A stretch of DNA of 33,681 nucleotides from Candidatus Bathyarchaeota archaeon (GTDB lineage Archaea > Thermoproteota > CALKCG01 > B24 > DRYS01), in the NCBI GenBank assembly GCA_018396535.1, contig JAGTQC010000010.1:1-33681 (forward strand), written 5' to 3'. Under the pieces are notes generated by a model. That model was given only the letters and a program-made list of their open reading frames with translations. It searched no databases and was not told the DNA's origin. Of this stretch, positions 25,314 to 33,396 are shown piece by piece. Position 1 is the stretch's first letter; each line of letters opens with the position of its first letter. The translations under genes and the position numbers were made by a program.

Positions 25314-26138
25314 CTGAAGCCTTTCAAACTAGGGTTTATAACAGATGAGTATAGCCAGGACTTAGATGAGGTTATAAAGTTCGCTCTAGAAGTCGGAGCT
25401 GAGCATCTAGAGATAAGGAGTGTATGGAATAAGAATGTTAAAGATCTGACAGATGAAGATCTAAGAGTTATTAGGAGGTTGGCTTCGCAGAATGGTTTAC
25501 AGATATACTGTCTAGCTTCACCCTTATTCAAGGAGCCTATAGAGACGTATGAAGCTCATATGGCTATGCTAGATAGACTCTGCGATATAGCTCAGATGCT
25601 TGACGCTAAGTATATAAGATGCTTCGCTTTCGTCGGTTCTACAGATTTGTACGAGAAGATGAAGGTAGAGATAGCGGATAAGCTTAAAGCTGCAGCTGAG
25701 GTTGCAGATGAGTCTGGCTTAAAACTCGTATTGGAGAATGAACCTATATGCATAGTTACTACTGGTAGACAACAAGGTGATCTCATAAGACTCGTCGGAC
25801 ATAGAGCATTACTAGCTACATGGGATCCTGGGAATGCATACGTATCCGGTGTAGAAAAACCCTATCCAGATGACTACACGTATGTGAGAGGTCTAGTAGG
25901 ACATATGCATGTTAAAGATGCTGTTAGAGAGGATGGGAAGGCTAGGATAGTTAAAGTCGGATCCGGGAATATAGATTATAAAGGGCAGTTTAAGGCTTTA
26001 TATGAAGATGGATTTAGAGGAACTATATCTCTAGAGACGCATTACAGGCATCCTACCGGAGGTAGAATGGAGGCTACTAGAGAGAGCTTCATAGCTTTGA
26101 AGAATATAGTAAGAGAGGCTTTAGGATTAGAGGAGTAG
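25314..26138 (+). CDS. Xylose-isomerase-like TIM-barrel protein (sugar phosphate isomerase/epimerase family), CTG start
   Basis: A protein of 274 residues in the AP-endonuclease-family-2/sugar isomerase superfamily. Reading from CTG 25314 gives (M)KPFKLGFITDEYSQDLDEV, exactly the usual start of this family; the first later standard start, TTG 25479, would remove the first two barrel strands. Metal-ligand blocks include LVLENEP (E), TWDPGNAY (D), HMHVKDA (H) and SLETHY (E). The substrate cannot be told; inosose, hydroxypyruvate and keto-sugar epimerisation are all known in the family. It overlaps the next, convergent gene by 12 bases. Confidence 0.85.
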   Translation: MKPFKLGFITDEYSQDLDEVIKFALEVGAEHLEIRSVWNKNVKDLTDEDLRVIRRLASQNGLQIYCLASPLFKEPIETYEAHMAMLDRLCDIAQMLDAKYIRCFAFVGSTDLYEKMKVEIADKLKAAAEVADESGLKLVLENEPICIVTTGRQQGDLIRLVGHRALLATWDPGNAYVSGVEKPYPDDYTYVRGLVGHMHVKDAVREDGKARIVKVGSGNIDYKGQFKALYEDGFRGTISLETHYRHPTGGRMEATRESFIALKNIVREALGLEE

Positions 26139-26930
26139 AGATCTCCTATAAGAATCCTCAATATAGTTTTTAGTAAACGATAATTCCTCAAACGGCTTCT
26201 CTCCCAATCTAGCTTCTATCGATAGATATCCTCTATAGCCTATCTCGTTTAGCGTTCTGAATATCTTAGAAAAGTCTATGACACCTCTACCTGGCACACG
26301 CATATTCTCATCTGCGATATGTATATGGATAAGACGTTTAGCTACAGCTCTAAGAGAGTCTAGTACGCTATCCTCCTCGCGAATCATATGTCTAACATCT
26401 GCTAGAACCATAAGGTAGTCTGATCCTATGGATTCAGCTATCTCATAGGCTTCTAAAACAGAGTTTATAAAGTTACTCTCCCTCTTAGAGAGCGGCTCTA
26501 TAGCGAATACAACCCCGTATTCTTCCCCAGCTCTACTAGCCTCCCTCAATACGGCTAGATTCCTCTCCCTAGCCACATCTACAGGTATATCTGGAGGTAT
26601 GTTTCTAGCATGCGACGAACCCCAGACTAGTATCCCACAATTTACTTCAGCAGCTGCTTCAGCTAATCTCCAAGTATACTCTATACTTTTCATCCTGGTA
26701 GACTCATCGTTAGATGTATGCTGTAGACCTCTAGGATATATAACGTTCGATGCTACTATCTTAAGACCATAAGATTCTACCAGTTCCTTTAACTTTATTC
26801 TATCCTCTCTAGATACAGTATAGGGGTTTAACTGTAGAGAACCAGGTATTTCTACCCCCTGGAATCCTAGCTTAGAAAGCATCTCCAAATTACTCTTAGA
26901 GGCTTGCATACAGCATGCGAGTTTAAACAT
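26127..26930 (-). CDS. Second xylose-isomerase-like TIM-barrel protein
   Basis: A 267-residue paralogue of the same superfamily, on the opposite strand. It begins FKLACCMQASKSNLEMLSKLGFQGVEIPG and has the barrel blocks IEPLS (E), ADVRHM (D), HIHIADE (H) and SIEAR (E), the metal-binding order of D-tagatose 3-epimerase and hydroxypyruvate isomerase-like enzymes. The end overlaps the preceding gene by 12 bases. Two paralogues placed tail to tail may act on related sugars; this is inference. Confidence 0.88.
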   Translation of the reverse strand: MFKLACCMQASKSNLEMLSKLGFQGVEIPGSLQLNPYTVSREDRIKLKELVESYGLKIVASNVIYPRGLQHTSNDESTRMKSIEYTWRLAEAAAEVNCGILVWGSSHARNIPPDIPVDVARERNLAVLREASRAGEEYGVVFAIEPLSKRESNFINSVLEAYEIAESIGSDYLMVLADVRHMIREEDSVLDSLRAVAKRLIHIHIADENMRVPGRGVIDFSKIFRTLNEIGYRGYLSIEARLGEKPFEELSFTKNYIEDSYRRSLLL

Positions 26931-27067
26931 AACTAAACACCATCTAAACTTCTCCAGATCATATTATATATATCGTTTTCCCCTATCGCCTCATTAGCTC
27001 TACACATGTACCTAACGTTTATCTCTATATGACGGAGGCTATAGTTTGACTAAGCTCTAGATGAGGT

Positions 27068-29875
27068 ATGAGTATAGAGCTTATACCTGATAAACTGAGA
27101 TCTAGGTTTAAGAAGCTTACACCTATCCAGGAGAAGGCTATACCTATCATACTAGAGGGTTGGAATACACTCATCTCTGCACCTACAGGTTCTGGTAAAA
27201 CTGAAGCTGCAATACTACCAGTTCTAGCTATGTATCTTAAACGTAGAGATACACAGTGTGATACAGGTATAGGTATACTATACGTGACACCTCTCAGAGC
27301 TTTGAATCGTGATATGTTTAAGAGGCTTAGTGATCTATGCGGAGAGGTATCGGTTAGGGTTGATGTTAGGCATAGCGATACACCTAGGAGTATCCGTAAC
27401 TTTCAGAGTAGGAATCCACCTGAACTACTCATCACCACACCTGAGACCCTCCAGCTCCTACTCGGATCTAAGCATATGCGTAGATGGCTTAAAAGCGTAG
27501 GCTGGGTTATAGTCGATGAAGTCCATAGTATGGTATGCAGTAAGAGAGGTGTTCAGCTAGCTTTAGCTTTAGAGAGACTTAGAAGGCTTGTAGGTAGGGG
27601 TATCCAATTTATAGGATTATCAGCTTCGATTAGTAAGCCATACGAAGCTTTGAGATTCATAGTCGGTATGAAGGGTTGGGGGTTAATCGTGGAGGATCCT
27701 ACAGCTAAAAGATACGAGATACGTGTAGAGCTTTGCAGACCTATAGATGAAGATTATAGATTAGCTGAGGAGCTTCAATGTAGTATCGGTTTATCTTCTA
27801 GGATTAGGAGAATACACGGCTATGCCTCTAGATCTAGGTCTACGCTTATATTTGCTAACTGTAGGGAGCATGTAGAACTTCTATCTAGTAGATTGAGGAT
27901 TATGGGTTTAAAAGTAGCATCTCATCATAGCAGTCTCTCCGGCGAATCTAGAAGTGAGGTAGAGAATTTACTTAAGCATGGAGAGATTGAAGGTGTTGTA
28001 TGTACATCAAGCCTAGAACTCGGTATAGATATAGGCAGGATAGATCTATGTATACAATATCTATCTCCTAGGAGCCCTACAGCTCTACTACAGAGGATAG
28101 GTAGGAGTGGACATAGCCTATACAAGGTTTCAAGAGGTATAATCATATCTAGTGGATCGGATGACTTCCTAGAAGCTGTCGTAGTAGCTCGTAGAGCTCT
28201 TGATGGCAGACTAGAAGATCAGGTATACGAGGAGTATGCTCTAGATGTTTTAGCGCATCAAATCGCCGGTATAGTCTTAGATAACGATGGAAGCTCTAGT
28301 TTAAGTGATATATTCGATATAGTATCATCGACTTATCCCTATAGGGAGGTGAAGATTGAAGATTTACGTAAACTCATAGAGTATATGGCTAAGCTTGGAC
28401 TCATAGATTTCGATGGCGAATATATTAGATCGAATAGTAGGACTAGGCTATACTATATCAAGCATGTTTCTACCATACCTGAAGAGGTGAAGTACCCTGT
28501 CTTTGATGAAGAAACTGGATATGAGATAGGACATCTAGGTGAGGATTTCTATGCAAGCTATGGTAAACCTGGTGTTAAGCTTATACTCAGAGGGGTTCCA
28601 TGGATTATATCTAAGATTCAAGGGTTCGATATCTACGTTAGGAGAGCTGAAGATTACCTAGCAGCTATACCTGGATGGGAAGGTGAGGTTCTACCTACAC
28701 CTTTCGATGTAGCTATGGAGGTCGGTCGTTTAAGAGGGCTTATCGAAGATCTATACGTTAAAGGGTTGGATTTAACCGAAGCTTCTAGGATACTATCATC
28801 TATGTATCCGTCAGATCCTGTAAGCTTTGAGGAGGCTTTAAAACCTATATACAGGCATCTATATGATGGATACCCCCTCCCGAAGGATAACCTTATACTT
28901 ATCGAATCCGTAGGAGGCTACATAGTTATACATGTATGCGGTGGACATTCTGTAAACAGATGTATAGCTAAGATACTATCATATATACTGAAGGAGAAGT
29001 TTAACGTAGAATGTATAGCTAGATGGGATGCTTATAGGATACTGCTTATGACTCCAGCTCTAACTAGTGTAAGCAACTTAGTTGAAGTTATCAAAGGTAT
29101 AGATCTAGATGAATGTAGACGTATACTATGGGATTCAGCTGATAGCTACGTTATGAGACATATAGCTTTGAAGTTCGACGCTATACCTGGCAGCTTATAC
29201 TATAAGTCTGCAAGCTATCTAGCGACGCTACCCGATAGATTTAGGAATACACCCATCTACGAAGAGACTGTTCGATTTCAGCTTAAACACCACTACGACT
29301 ATGATAATTTTAGAAGAATCATAGAGGCTATTAGGGATGGAGGTATCGAAATTAAGATTATAGAAGATCTAACTGAACCTACACCTATAGCTAGACCTAT
29401 ATTTGATCTAGGCGTAGAGGCTGAGTTATATGATGATCAATCCTTCAAGGATGCCCTTCTATCTAGAATATTGAATATCATATGCATATCATGTCTACAC
29501 TCTTGGAGGAAGCCTGTCAGGGATCTTCTCCAAGGGGTTTCATGCCCATCATGCGGTGGGAACGATATAAGCATAATAAAGTGGAGGAGGGAGGAGACTA
29601 TAGAAGCTTTGAAGAAGAGGAGGGATGGCGTAAAGCTTAGCGATGAGGAGGAGAGGCTTGTACTTAACGTAGATATGGCTGCGGATCTAGTAAAGCTCTA
29701 TGGTAGCAGAGCATTCATAGCTCTATCCGTTAGGGGTGTGGGGCCGCTAACAGCCTACCCTATACTAGCTAAGAGGCATAGCGATGAAAGAGAGTTCCTT
29801 AGAGAGCTTAGAGAAGCTATGCATGAGTATATGGAGACTAGAGACTACTGGAGTGAACGGGATAATCGATCGTAG
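27068..29875 (+). CDS. lhr: Lhr-like DExH-box ATP-dependent helicase
   Basis: A 935-residue SF2 helicase of the Lhr family, acting in DNA repair and possibly nucleic acid remodelling. Q motif LTPIQEKAIP is at 17-26, Walker A APTGSGKTE at 38-46, DEVH at 150-153, then GLSAS. The second RecA domain carries SHHSSLS and SSLELGIDIGRIDLCIQYLSP, with QRIGRSGH for motif VI. The winged-helix and beta-barrel region follows. Near the C-terminus a four-Cys zinc module C806/C809 and C826/C829 (CISC, CPSC) is present, followed by a helix-rich end. Length and zinc module suggest the archaeal Lhr2-type branch. Ends in convergent overlap of 31 bases with the THEP1 gene. Confidence 0.92.
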   Translation: MSIELIPDKLRSRFKKLTPIQEKAIPIILEGWNTLISAPTGSGKTEAAILPVLAMYLKRRDTQCDTGIGILYVTPLRALNRDMFKRLSDLCGEVSVRVDVRHSDTPRSIRNFQSRNPPELLITTPETLQLLLGSKHMRRWLKSVGWVIVDEVHSMVCSKRGVQLALALERLRRLVGRGIQFIGLSASISKPYEALRFIVGMKGWGLIVEDPTAKRYEIRVELCRPIDEDYRLAEELQCSIGLSSRIRRIHGYASRSRSTLIFANCREHVELLSSRLRIMGLKVASHHSSLSGESRSEVENLLKHGEIEGVVCTSSLELGIDIGRIDLCIQYLSPRSPTALLQRIGRSGHSLYKVSRGIIISSGSDDFLEAVVVARRALDGRLEDQVYEEYALDVLAHQIAGIVLDNDGSSSLSDIFDIVSSTYPYREVKIEDLRKLIEYMAKLGLIDFDGEYIRSNSRTRLYYIKHVSTIPEEVKYPVFDEETGYEIGHLGEDFYASYGKPGVKLILRGVPWIISKIQGFDIYVRRAEDYLAAIPGWEGEVLPTPFDVAMEVGRLRGLIEDLYVKGLDLTEASRILSSMYPSDPVSFEEALKPIYRHLYDGYPLPKDNLILIESVGGYIVIHVCGGHSVNRCIAKILSYILKEKFNVECIARWDAYRILLMTPALTSVSNLVEVIKGIDLDECRRILWDSADSYVMRHIALKFDAIPGSLYYKSASYLATLPDRFRNTPIYEETVRFQLKHHYDYDNFRRIIEAIRDGGIEIKIIEDLTEPTPIARPIFDLGVEAELYDDQSFKDALLSRILNIICISCLHSWRKPVRDLLQGVSCPSCGGNDISIIKWRREETIEALKKRRDGVKLSDEEERLVLNVDMAADLVKLYGSRAFIALSVRGVGPLTAYPILAKRHSDEREFLRELREAMHEYMETRDYWSERDNRS

Positions 29876-30390
29876 AGTATCTGTGGAAGCCTATCCCTAT
29901 TATCTAATGTAACTTCAACCACCTCTACACCGTTCATATACCTTATATGTCTAGCTAAAGGATCATCACACCTATAGTGCAACGTACCTAGTATACTCTT
30001 GTTAGATTTCAGTAACCGATAGATAGCATCCTTAAATCTTCGTGATATAAGCTCCATAGGACCGACCTCATCTACAACCACAACTTTCATAGATTCATCG
30101 TTTAACGCATCGAGTATAGCTTTAACCCCTATAGATTCGAACTCCTCTATACTAACCCTATACCTACCTATCCTAGGACCAGAGGTGAACGATACATGAG
30201 CAAGCCAACCCTCTAAACCAGTAGAGATATCCTTAACCCTGAAGCCAACCCTAACACCAGACTCCCTAACCTCGAAGCTTACCATACCACCGATACGTAT
30301 ACCCAACCTGCTAAGAAGTTTAGCAGTTTCTAATACAACAGTAGTCTTACCAATACCAGGCCTACCAGTTAGGAAAATCCTAGAAGCCAT
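29845..30390 (-). CDS. THEP1-type NTPase (nucleoside-triphosphatase)
   Basis: A 181-residue P-loop NTPase of the THEP1 family, which hydrolyses ATP/GTP and is common in thermophilic archaea. Walker A is GRPGIGKT (9-16), Walker B VVVVDEVGPMEL with D107-E108, and GTLHYR follows. I place the start at ATG 30390: the minus-strand box TTTATATATC (30412-30421) is centred 26 bases upstream, so the transcript is leaderless, and MASRIFLTGRPG is a standard family start. A frame extension to 30444 would add a hydrophobic 18-residue leader and is probably untranslated promoter. The 3' end overlaps lhr by 31 bases. Confidence 0.92.
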   Translation of the reverse strand: MASRIFLTGRPGIGKTTVVLETAKLLSRLGIRIGGMVSFEVRESGVRVGFRVKDISTGLEGWLAHVSFTSGPRIGRYRVSIEEFESIGVKAILDALNDESMKVVVVDEVGPMELISRRFKDAIYRLLKSNKSILGTLHYRCDDPLARHIRYMNGVEVVEVTLDNRDRLPQILYDRLSRSLQ

Positions 30391-30411
30391 CAAGAAAGTA
30401 TATAGATAGAT

Positions 30412-30421
30412 GATATATAAA
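30412..30421 (-). promoter_or_regulatory. TATA box for the THEP1 gene (leaderless)
   Basis: Minus-strand TTTATATATC centred about 26 bases from the ATG at 30390. It decides between the two possible starts of the gene. Confidence 0.65.
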
Positions 30422-30904
30422 TGCACAACGGATACGAGAAGCATAAACTACTCATCATTAGATTGCCTGATATAAAGAATATCATATGGAACATGATTTA
30501 TCCTGAGCTACCTGGTCCAGCCTCATGGTAGGCTTACATATTTTGAGCCGGATAACGTAAGTCAAGGTGGGCCACCTGTAAACTGGACTGGAAAAGGAGA
30601 TGAGCTAATACTGCTAGCTAGTAGTAGGAAGGCGTTGGGTATGTATGATGGATATGGACGTAAAGTAGTGGTATTCCCAGATGATGGTATTTTACCTAGA
30701 GAAAACTACTACTTCGCACGTATGGTTCAAGTATACGTAGCAGATTTGATAGGAGATGCAAGAGAGGAAGCTGCATTCCTAATCGATAATACACTCTACA
30801 TATATACACAGGATAAACAATATCCTAAAGGTGAAAAGATATATGCTCCAATAAGGAAGAGTTATCCTGGAGTATCTAAACCAAACTGGAAGATCAATAC
30901 GTGA
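30421..30904 (+). pseudogene. Decayed fragment of a rhamnogalacturonan-lyase-like (PL11-type) protein
   Basis: Two frames together give one protein-like trace. Frame one, from 30421, reads ...LPDIKNIIWNMIYPELPGPASW and stops at 30529. Frame two takes over at about 30510-30525 with PHGRLTYFEPDN, NWTGKGDELILLASS and MYDGYGRKVVVFPDDG, then runs without a stop to 30904 through VADLIGDAREEAAFLIDNTLYIYTQD. The later part resembles the C-terminal region of PL11 rhamnogalacturonan lyases and their FG-GAP-like relatives. The N-terminal two thirds of such a protein are absent, there is no signal peptide, and the frameshift separates the parts. A living short protein from 30635 (89 residues) cannot be fully excluded but is unlikely. 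Confidence 0.65.
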
Positions 30905-31328
30905 GTATTTTAAAAGTTGTTTCATAACATAGTACTATTCATCCAATTTATTTTAAACATTAATTATACACATGTAGAGGGGTAGCTTTTGCATCCAATA
31001 GGTTAATCAATTGTTATTCCTCACTTCTGTGGATTTTTATAATGCCATCATATTACCAAATTGAAATGCTTTAATTATACGATTACATACCAATTCAATT
31101 TATAAGATCGATAATCTGAAATATTTAAAGACTATATGACTTCAACTTATCGAGTTATTATTTTAGACATTCATTACACTAGTAAGCATTCGATATAACA
31201 TTGTATAATCAATATACATTTTAAAATTTTATATTATGCGAAAACGCTCAAAAATATATATGATTAATTGATTCTACAAATGAAGAGCAGATATATGAGG
31301 ACAGAATAAATAATGAGATGTACATAGC
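30905..31328. other. AT-rich gene-free stretch
   Basis: About 425 bases without a plausible gene on either strand. The composition is much more AT-rich than the rest of the window, and the tetramer CTAG, common elsewhere, occurs once. A perfect 8-bp inverted pair AAATTGAA / TTCAATTT (31058-31065, 31094-31101) is the only repeat I noticed, and may be chance in such sequence. No CRISPR repeat, tRNA or transposase remnant is seen. It may be the decayed remainder of the same acquired block as the fragment before it. Confidence 0.6.
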
Positions 31329-31336
31329 TTTATAAG
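31329..31336 (+). promoter_or_regulatory. TATA box for the HEPN-MNT pair
   Basis: TTTATAAG centred 33 bases before the ATG at 31365, giving a short leader of about 8 bases or a near-leaderless transcript. Confidence 0.55.
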
Positions 31337-31364
31337 ATCTGGTTATGATAGTTTTTCTATCGAG

Positions 31365-31784
31365 ATGAGTGGTGAGTACTATAGGCTTCTATGGTATCGT
31401 GCTGAAAGGTTTCTGGTTAGGGCTTTAAGGGATTATTCTGAAGGCGATTATGACGGGGCTTGCTTTAATGCTGAGGAGGCTATTCAGCTAGCGGTGAAGG
31501 CCGTACTCTATAAGTATTTCGGGGAAGTTCCTCGTATACATGGTTCTAAAGTTCTTCTTTCGAGATTGAGGAATCTGCTTATGGATGCTGGGAGAGAGGA
31601 TGTAGCATCCCTAGTAGGTAGGTTTGCCGCTGACAATCGTGATATCCTAGATCTTCTTGAGGAAAGCTATACTATGGCTAGATATGGTAGTATATCTTAT
31701 GGGGAAAGACAGGCTGAGCGATGTATCGAAATCGCTAAGAAGGCTTTCGAGGTGTTGAAAGATGTCGAGGGAAGGCTGGGCTAG
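31365..31784 (+). CDS. HEPN-domain protein (toxin-like member of a HEPN/MNT pair)
   Basis: A 139-residue all-helical HEPN protein. The N-terminal helices YYRLLWYRAERFLVRALRDYSEGDYDGACFNAEEAIQLAVKAVL are typical; it continues with VPRIHGSKVLLSRLRNLL and ends YTMARYGSISYGERQAERC. In active HEPN RNases an R-x4-6-H motif falls in this last segment; here R106 is followed by YGSISYGER without His, so the nuclease motif is degenerate. It overlaps the nucleotidyltransferase gene by 23 bases, the standard arrangement of HEPN/MNT toxin-antitoxin pairs, where the MNT partner modifies the HEPN protein. Confidence 0.88.
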   Translation: MSGEYYRLLWYRAERFLVRALRDYSEGDYDGACFNAEEAIQLAVKAVLYKYFGEVPRIHGSKVLLSRLRNLLMDAGREDVASLVGRFAADNRDILDLLEESYTMARYGSISYGERQAERCIEIAKKAFEVLKDVEGRLG

Positions 31785-32124
31785 ATATGCTTTGGAAAGG
31801 TATCTTAAGCTTAAGAGGTGGATGGATTATAGAGATGTTATCGTTAAAGCTTGTAGGGATGCCCTAGGAGGTAAATGTCTACATGTATATGTGGTCGGTG
31901 GTGCTGCTGAGGATAGGTTAACAGTGTTAAGCGATATAGATGTAGTCGTAGTTGTAGATGACCCTTCATGTAAGAGTTTGGATAATATCGTCGCTATAAA
32001 GGGAAGAGCTGAGGAGTTGGGGTTACCGGTAGATGTGCAACTGGATGTTAAGATATCGACAGAAGAGGAGTTTAAACAGTTGATCGATAGAGGTATGTAT
32101 AGGATGGTTATGGAGATAAGCTGA
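31762..32124 (+). CDS. MNT-type minimal nucleotidyltransferase (antitoxin-like partner)
   Basis: A 120-residue nucleotidyltransferase. The catalytic pattern is VVGGAAEDRLTVLSDIDVVVVVD, with the G46-G47 turn and D58/D60 as metal-binding acids; the usual GS of the family is GG here. It starts inside the end of the HEPN gene (23-base overlap), so the two are made together. In characterised pairs the MNT protein AMPylates or otherwise blocks the HEPN partner. Activity is untested here, but the acidic pair is intact. Confidence 0.88.
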   Translation: MSREGWARYALERYLKLKRWMDYRDVIVKACRDALGGKCLHVYVVGGAAEDRLTVLSDIDVVVVVDDPSCKSLDNIVAIKGRAEELGLPVDVQLDVKISTEEEFKQLIDRGMYRMVMEIS

Positions 32125-32167
32125 TAGTTATGTATCTATCTTCTCCCTTCTACGACCGGAGTATGAT

Positions 32168-33352
32168 TTAGATACGATATCTTCCATACTTTCTAGCTAC
32201 TTCTATCATTTTCATGAAGTTTTCGAATTTCACCCCGACATCTACTACGTTAGCTGTCGTTAGTATATGTCCTCCCCCAGGTGAAGCCTTCCTTATACAC
32301 TCCAATGTCTCTCTAGCTACATCTTCAAGCGAGCCTATATTTAGCGTACGTAGACATATATTGCCTACTAAGCATATCTTATCACCGTATAGCTCCTTGA
32401 TCTCACCTATATCTATACCCGCTTGTGGATCTAGAGATTGAACACCATCCACACCTGATTCGATTATATATTCTAGTAGCGGCTTTATATTTCCATCAGA
32501 GTGTAAGACTACGAGTGCGCCCATCCTCTTGAATGCATGAACCTCCCTTCTAAGCTCAGGTAGTATTATTTCCTTGAATATTTTAGGAGACATGAATGGC
32601 CCATTCTTATATGCATAGTCGGCTCCGTTAACTATACCATCAGCCCCTGCTTCTATCTGACGCTTAGCGGATTCTATAGCTATATCGGTTCGATAGCGTA
32701 GATACCTCTTGATGAAATCTGGATATTTATAAAGCCATCTAAGTAGATCTACATCCTCCCCTCCGATCGTACCTGATGCTCCTCCGAAGATTAAAGCTTG
32801 ATCACCAAGCTCCTTCTTCAATAGCTTTACAGGGTAGAGATAGCTATCATCTATAGATTCATCAACTATCTCCTCAGGTTTAGGTCCATACTTAATCCTC
32901 GCTTCTATCGAAGCTATAACCTCCTCATCGGATCTAGGCTTACCCCTTTCTAGAGGCCAATCCATATTCGTCTGTGGAACCCATCTTCTAAGAGCACCGT
33001 TAACCCTCCATATGTTCTCCCCAACCTTCTCCACCTTAGTACTCCTGGTATACGCATTCGGATAGACCCTGATCCACTCAAACTTAAGCTTCCTATAGAG
33101 GTCTAACTGATCCTCAGCTATCCTACGATTTACATAATCGACCTTACCCTCAGCTATAGCATCCCAGCATAGAGGTGTATTCCTATAGTACGGTATACGA
33201 CCTATAATCTTAGCCGTTATAGGAGGAGTTATACCAAAACTACCTATAGGAAGAATATCAGGCTCCTCTAGAAGTAAAGCTGCTTCAGCCCTCGATCTAC
33301 CCTTCATACCAGATAGGATGTTCTCGATGAATAGCGATATAAACCTATACAT
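32168..33352 (-). CDS. Second URO-D/MtaA-fold family protein
   Basis: A 394-residue protein of the uroporphyrinogen decarboxylase superfamily, distinct from the one at 345-1442. The HSDGNIKPLLEYIIESGVDGVQSLDP block (H284 onward) and GDKICLVGNICLRTL, with GGGHILTTANVVD near the end, match the cobamide-dependent methyltransferase-like branch. It also lacks the HxC zinc motif of MtaA. Start ATG 33352. The upstream neighbour on the same strand is a multi-span membrane protein, 44 bases away, so a transport-plus-methyl-transfer module is possible; a weak promoter of its own in that gap cannot be excluded. Confidence 0.82.
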   Translation of the reverse strand: MYRFISLFIENILSGMKGRSRAEAALLLEEPDILPIGSFGITPPITAKIIGRIPYYRNTPLCWDAIAEGKVDYVNRRIAEDQLDLYRKLKFEWIRVYPNAYTRSTKVEKVGENIWRVNGALRRWVPQTNMDWPLERGKPRSDEEVIASIEARIKYGPKPEEIVDESIDDSYLYPVKLLKKELGDQALIFGGASGTIGGEDVDLLRWLYKYPDFIKRYLRYRTDIAIESAKRQIEAGADGIVNGADYAYKNGPFMSPKIFKEIILPELRREVHAFKRMGALVVLHSDGNIKPLLEYIIESGVDGVQSLDPQAGIDIGEIKELYGDKICLVGNICLRTLNIGSLEDVARETLECIRKASPGGGHILTTANVVDVGVKFENFMKMIEVARKYGRYRI

Positions 33353-33396
33353 AGATGGGAGAAATAGGAAGAGGAAAAATAAATGACGGGTTGTTG

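Noticed and set aside
30391..30444. N-terminal extension of the THEP1 protein from 30444
   Set aside because: The extra 18 residues cover the TATA box placed 26 bases before the internal ATG, and the P-loop family normally starts just before the Walker A motif.
31020..31200. CRISPR-like repeat or mobile-element ends in the AT-rich stretch (GAATTGAAAG-like words, AAATTGAA/TTCAATTT)
   Set aside because: No unit recurs at regular spacing and the inverted pair is only 8 bases in AT-rich sequence; no Cas or transposase genes are present.
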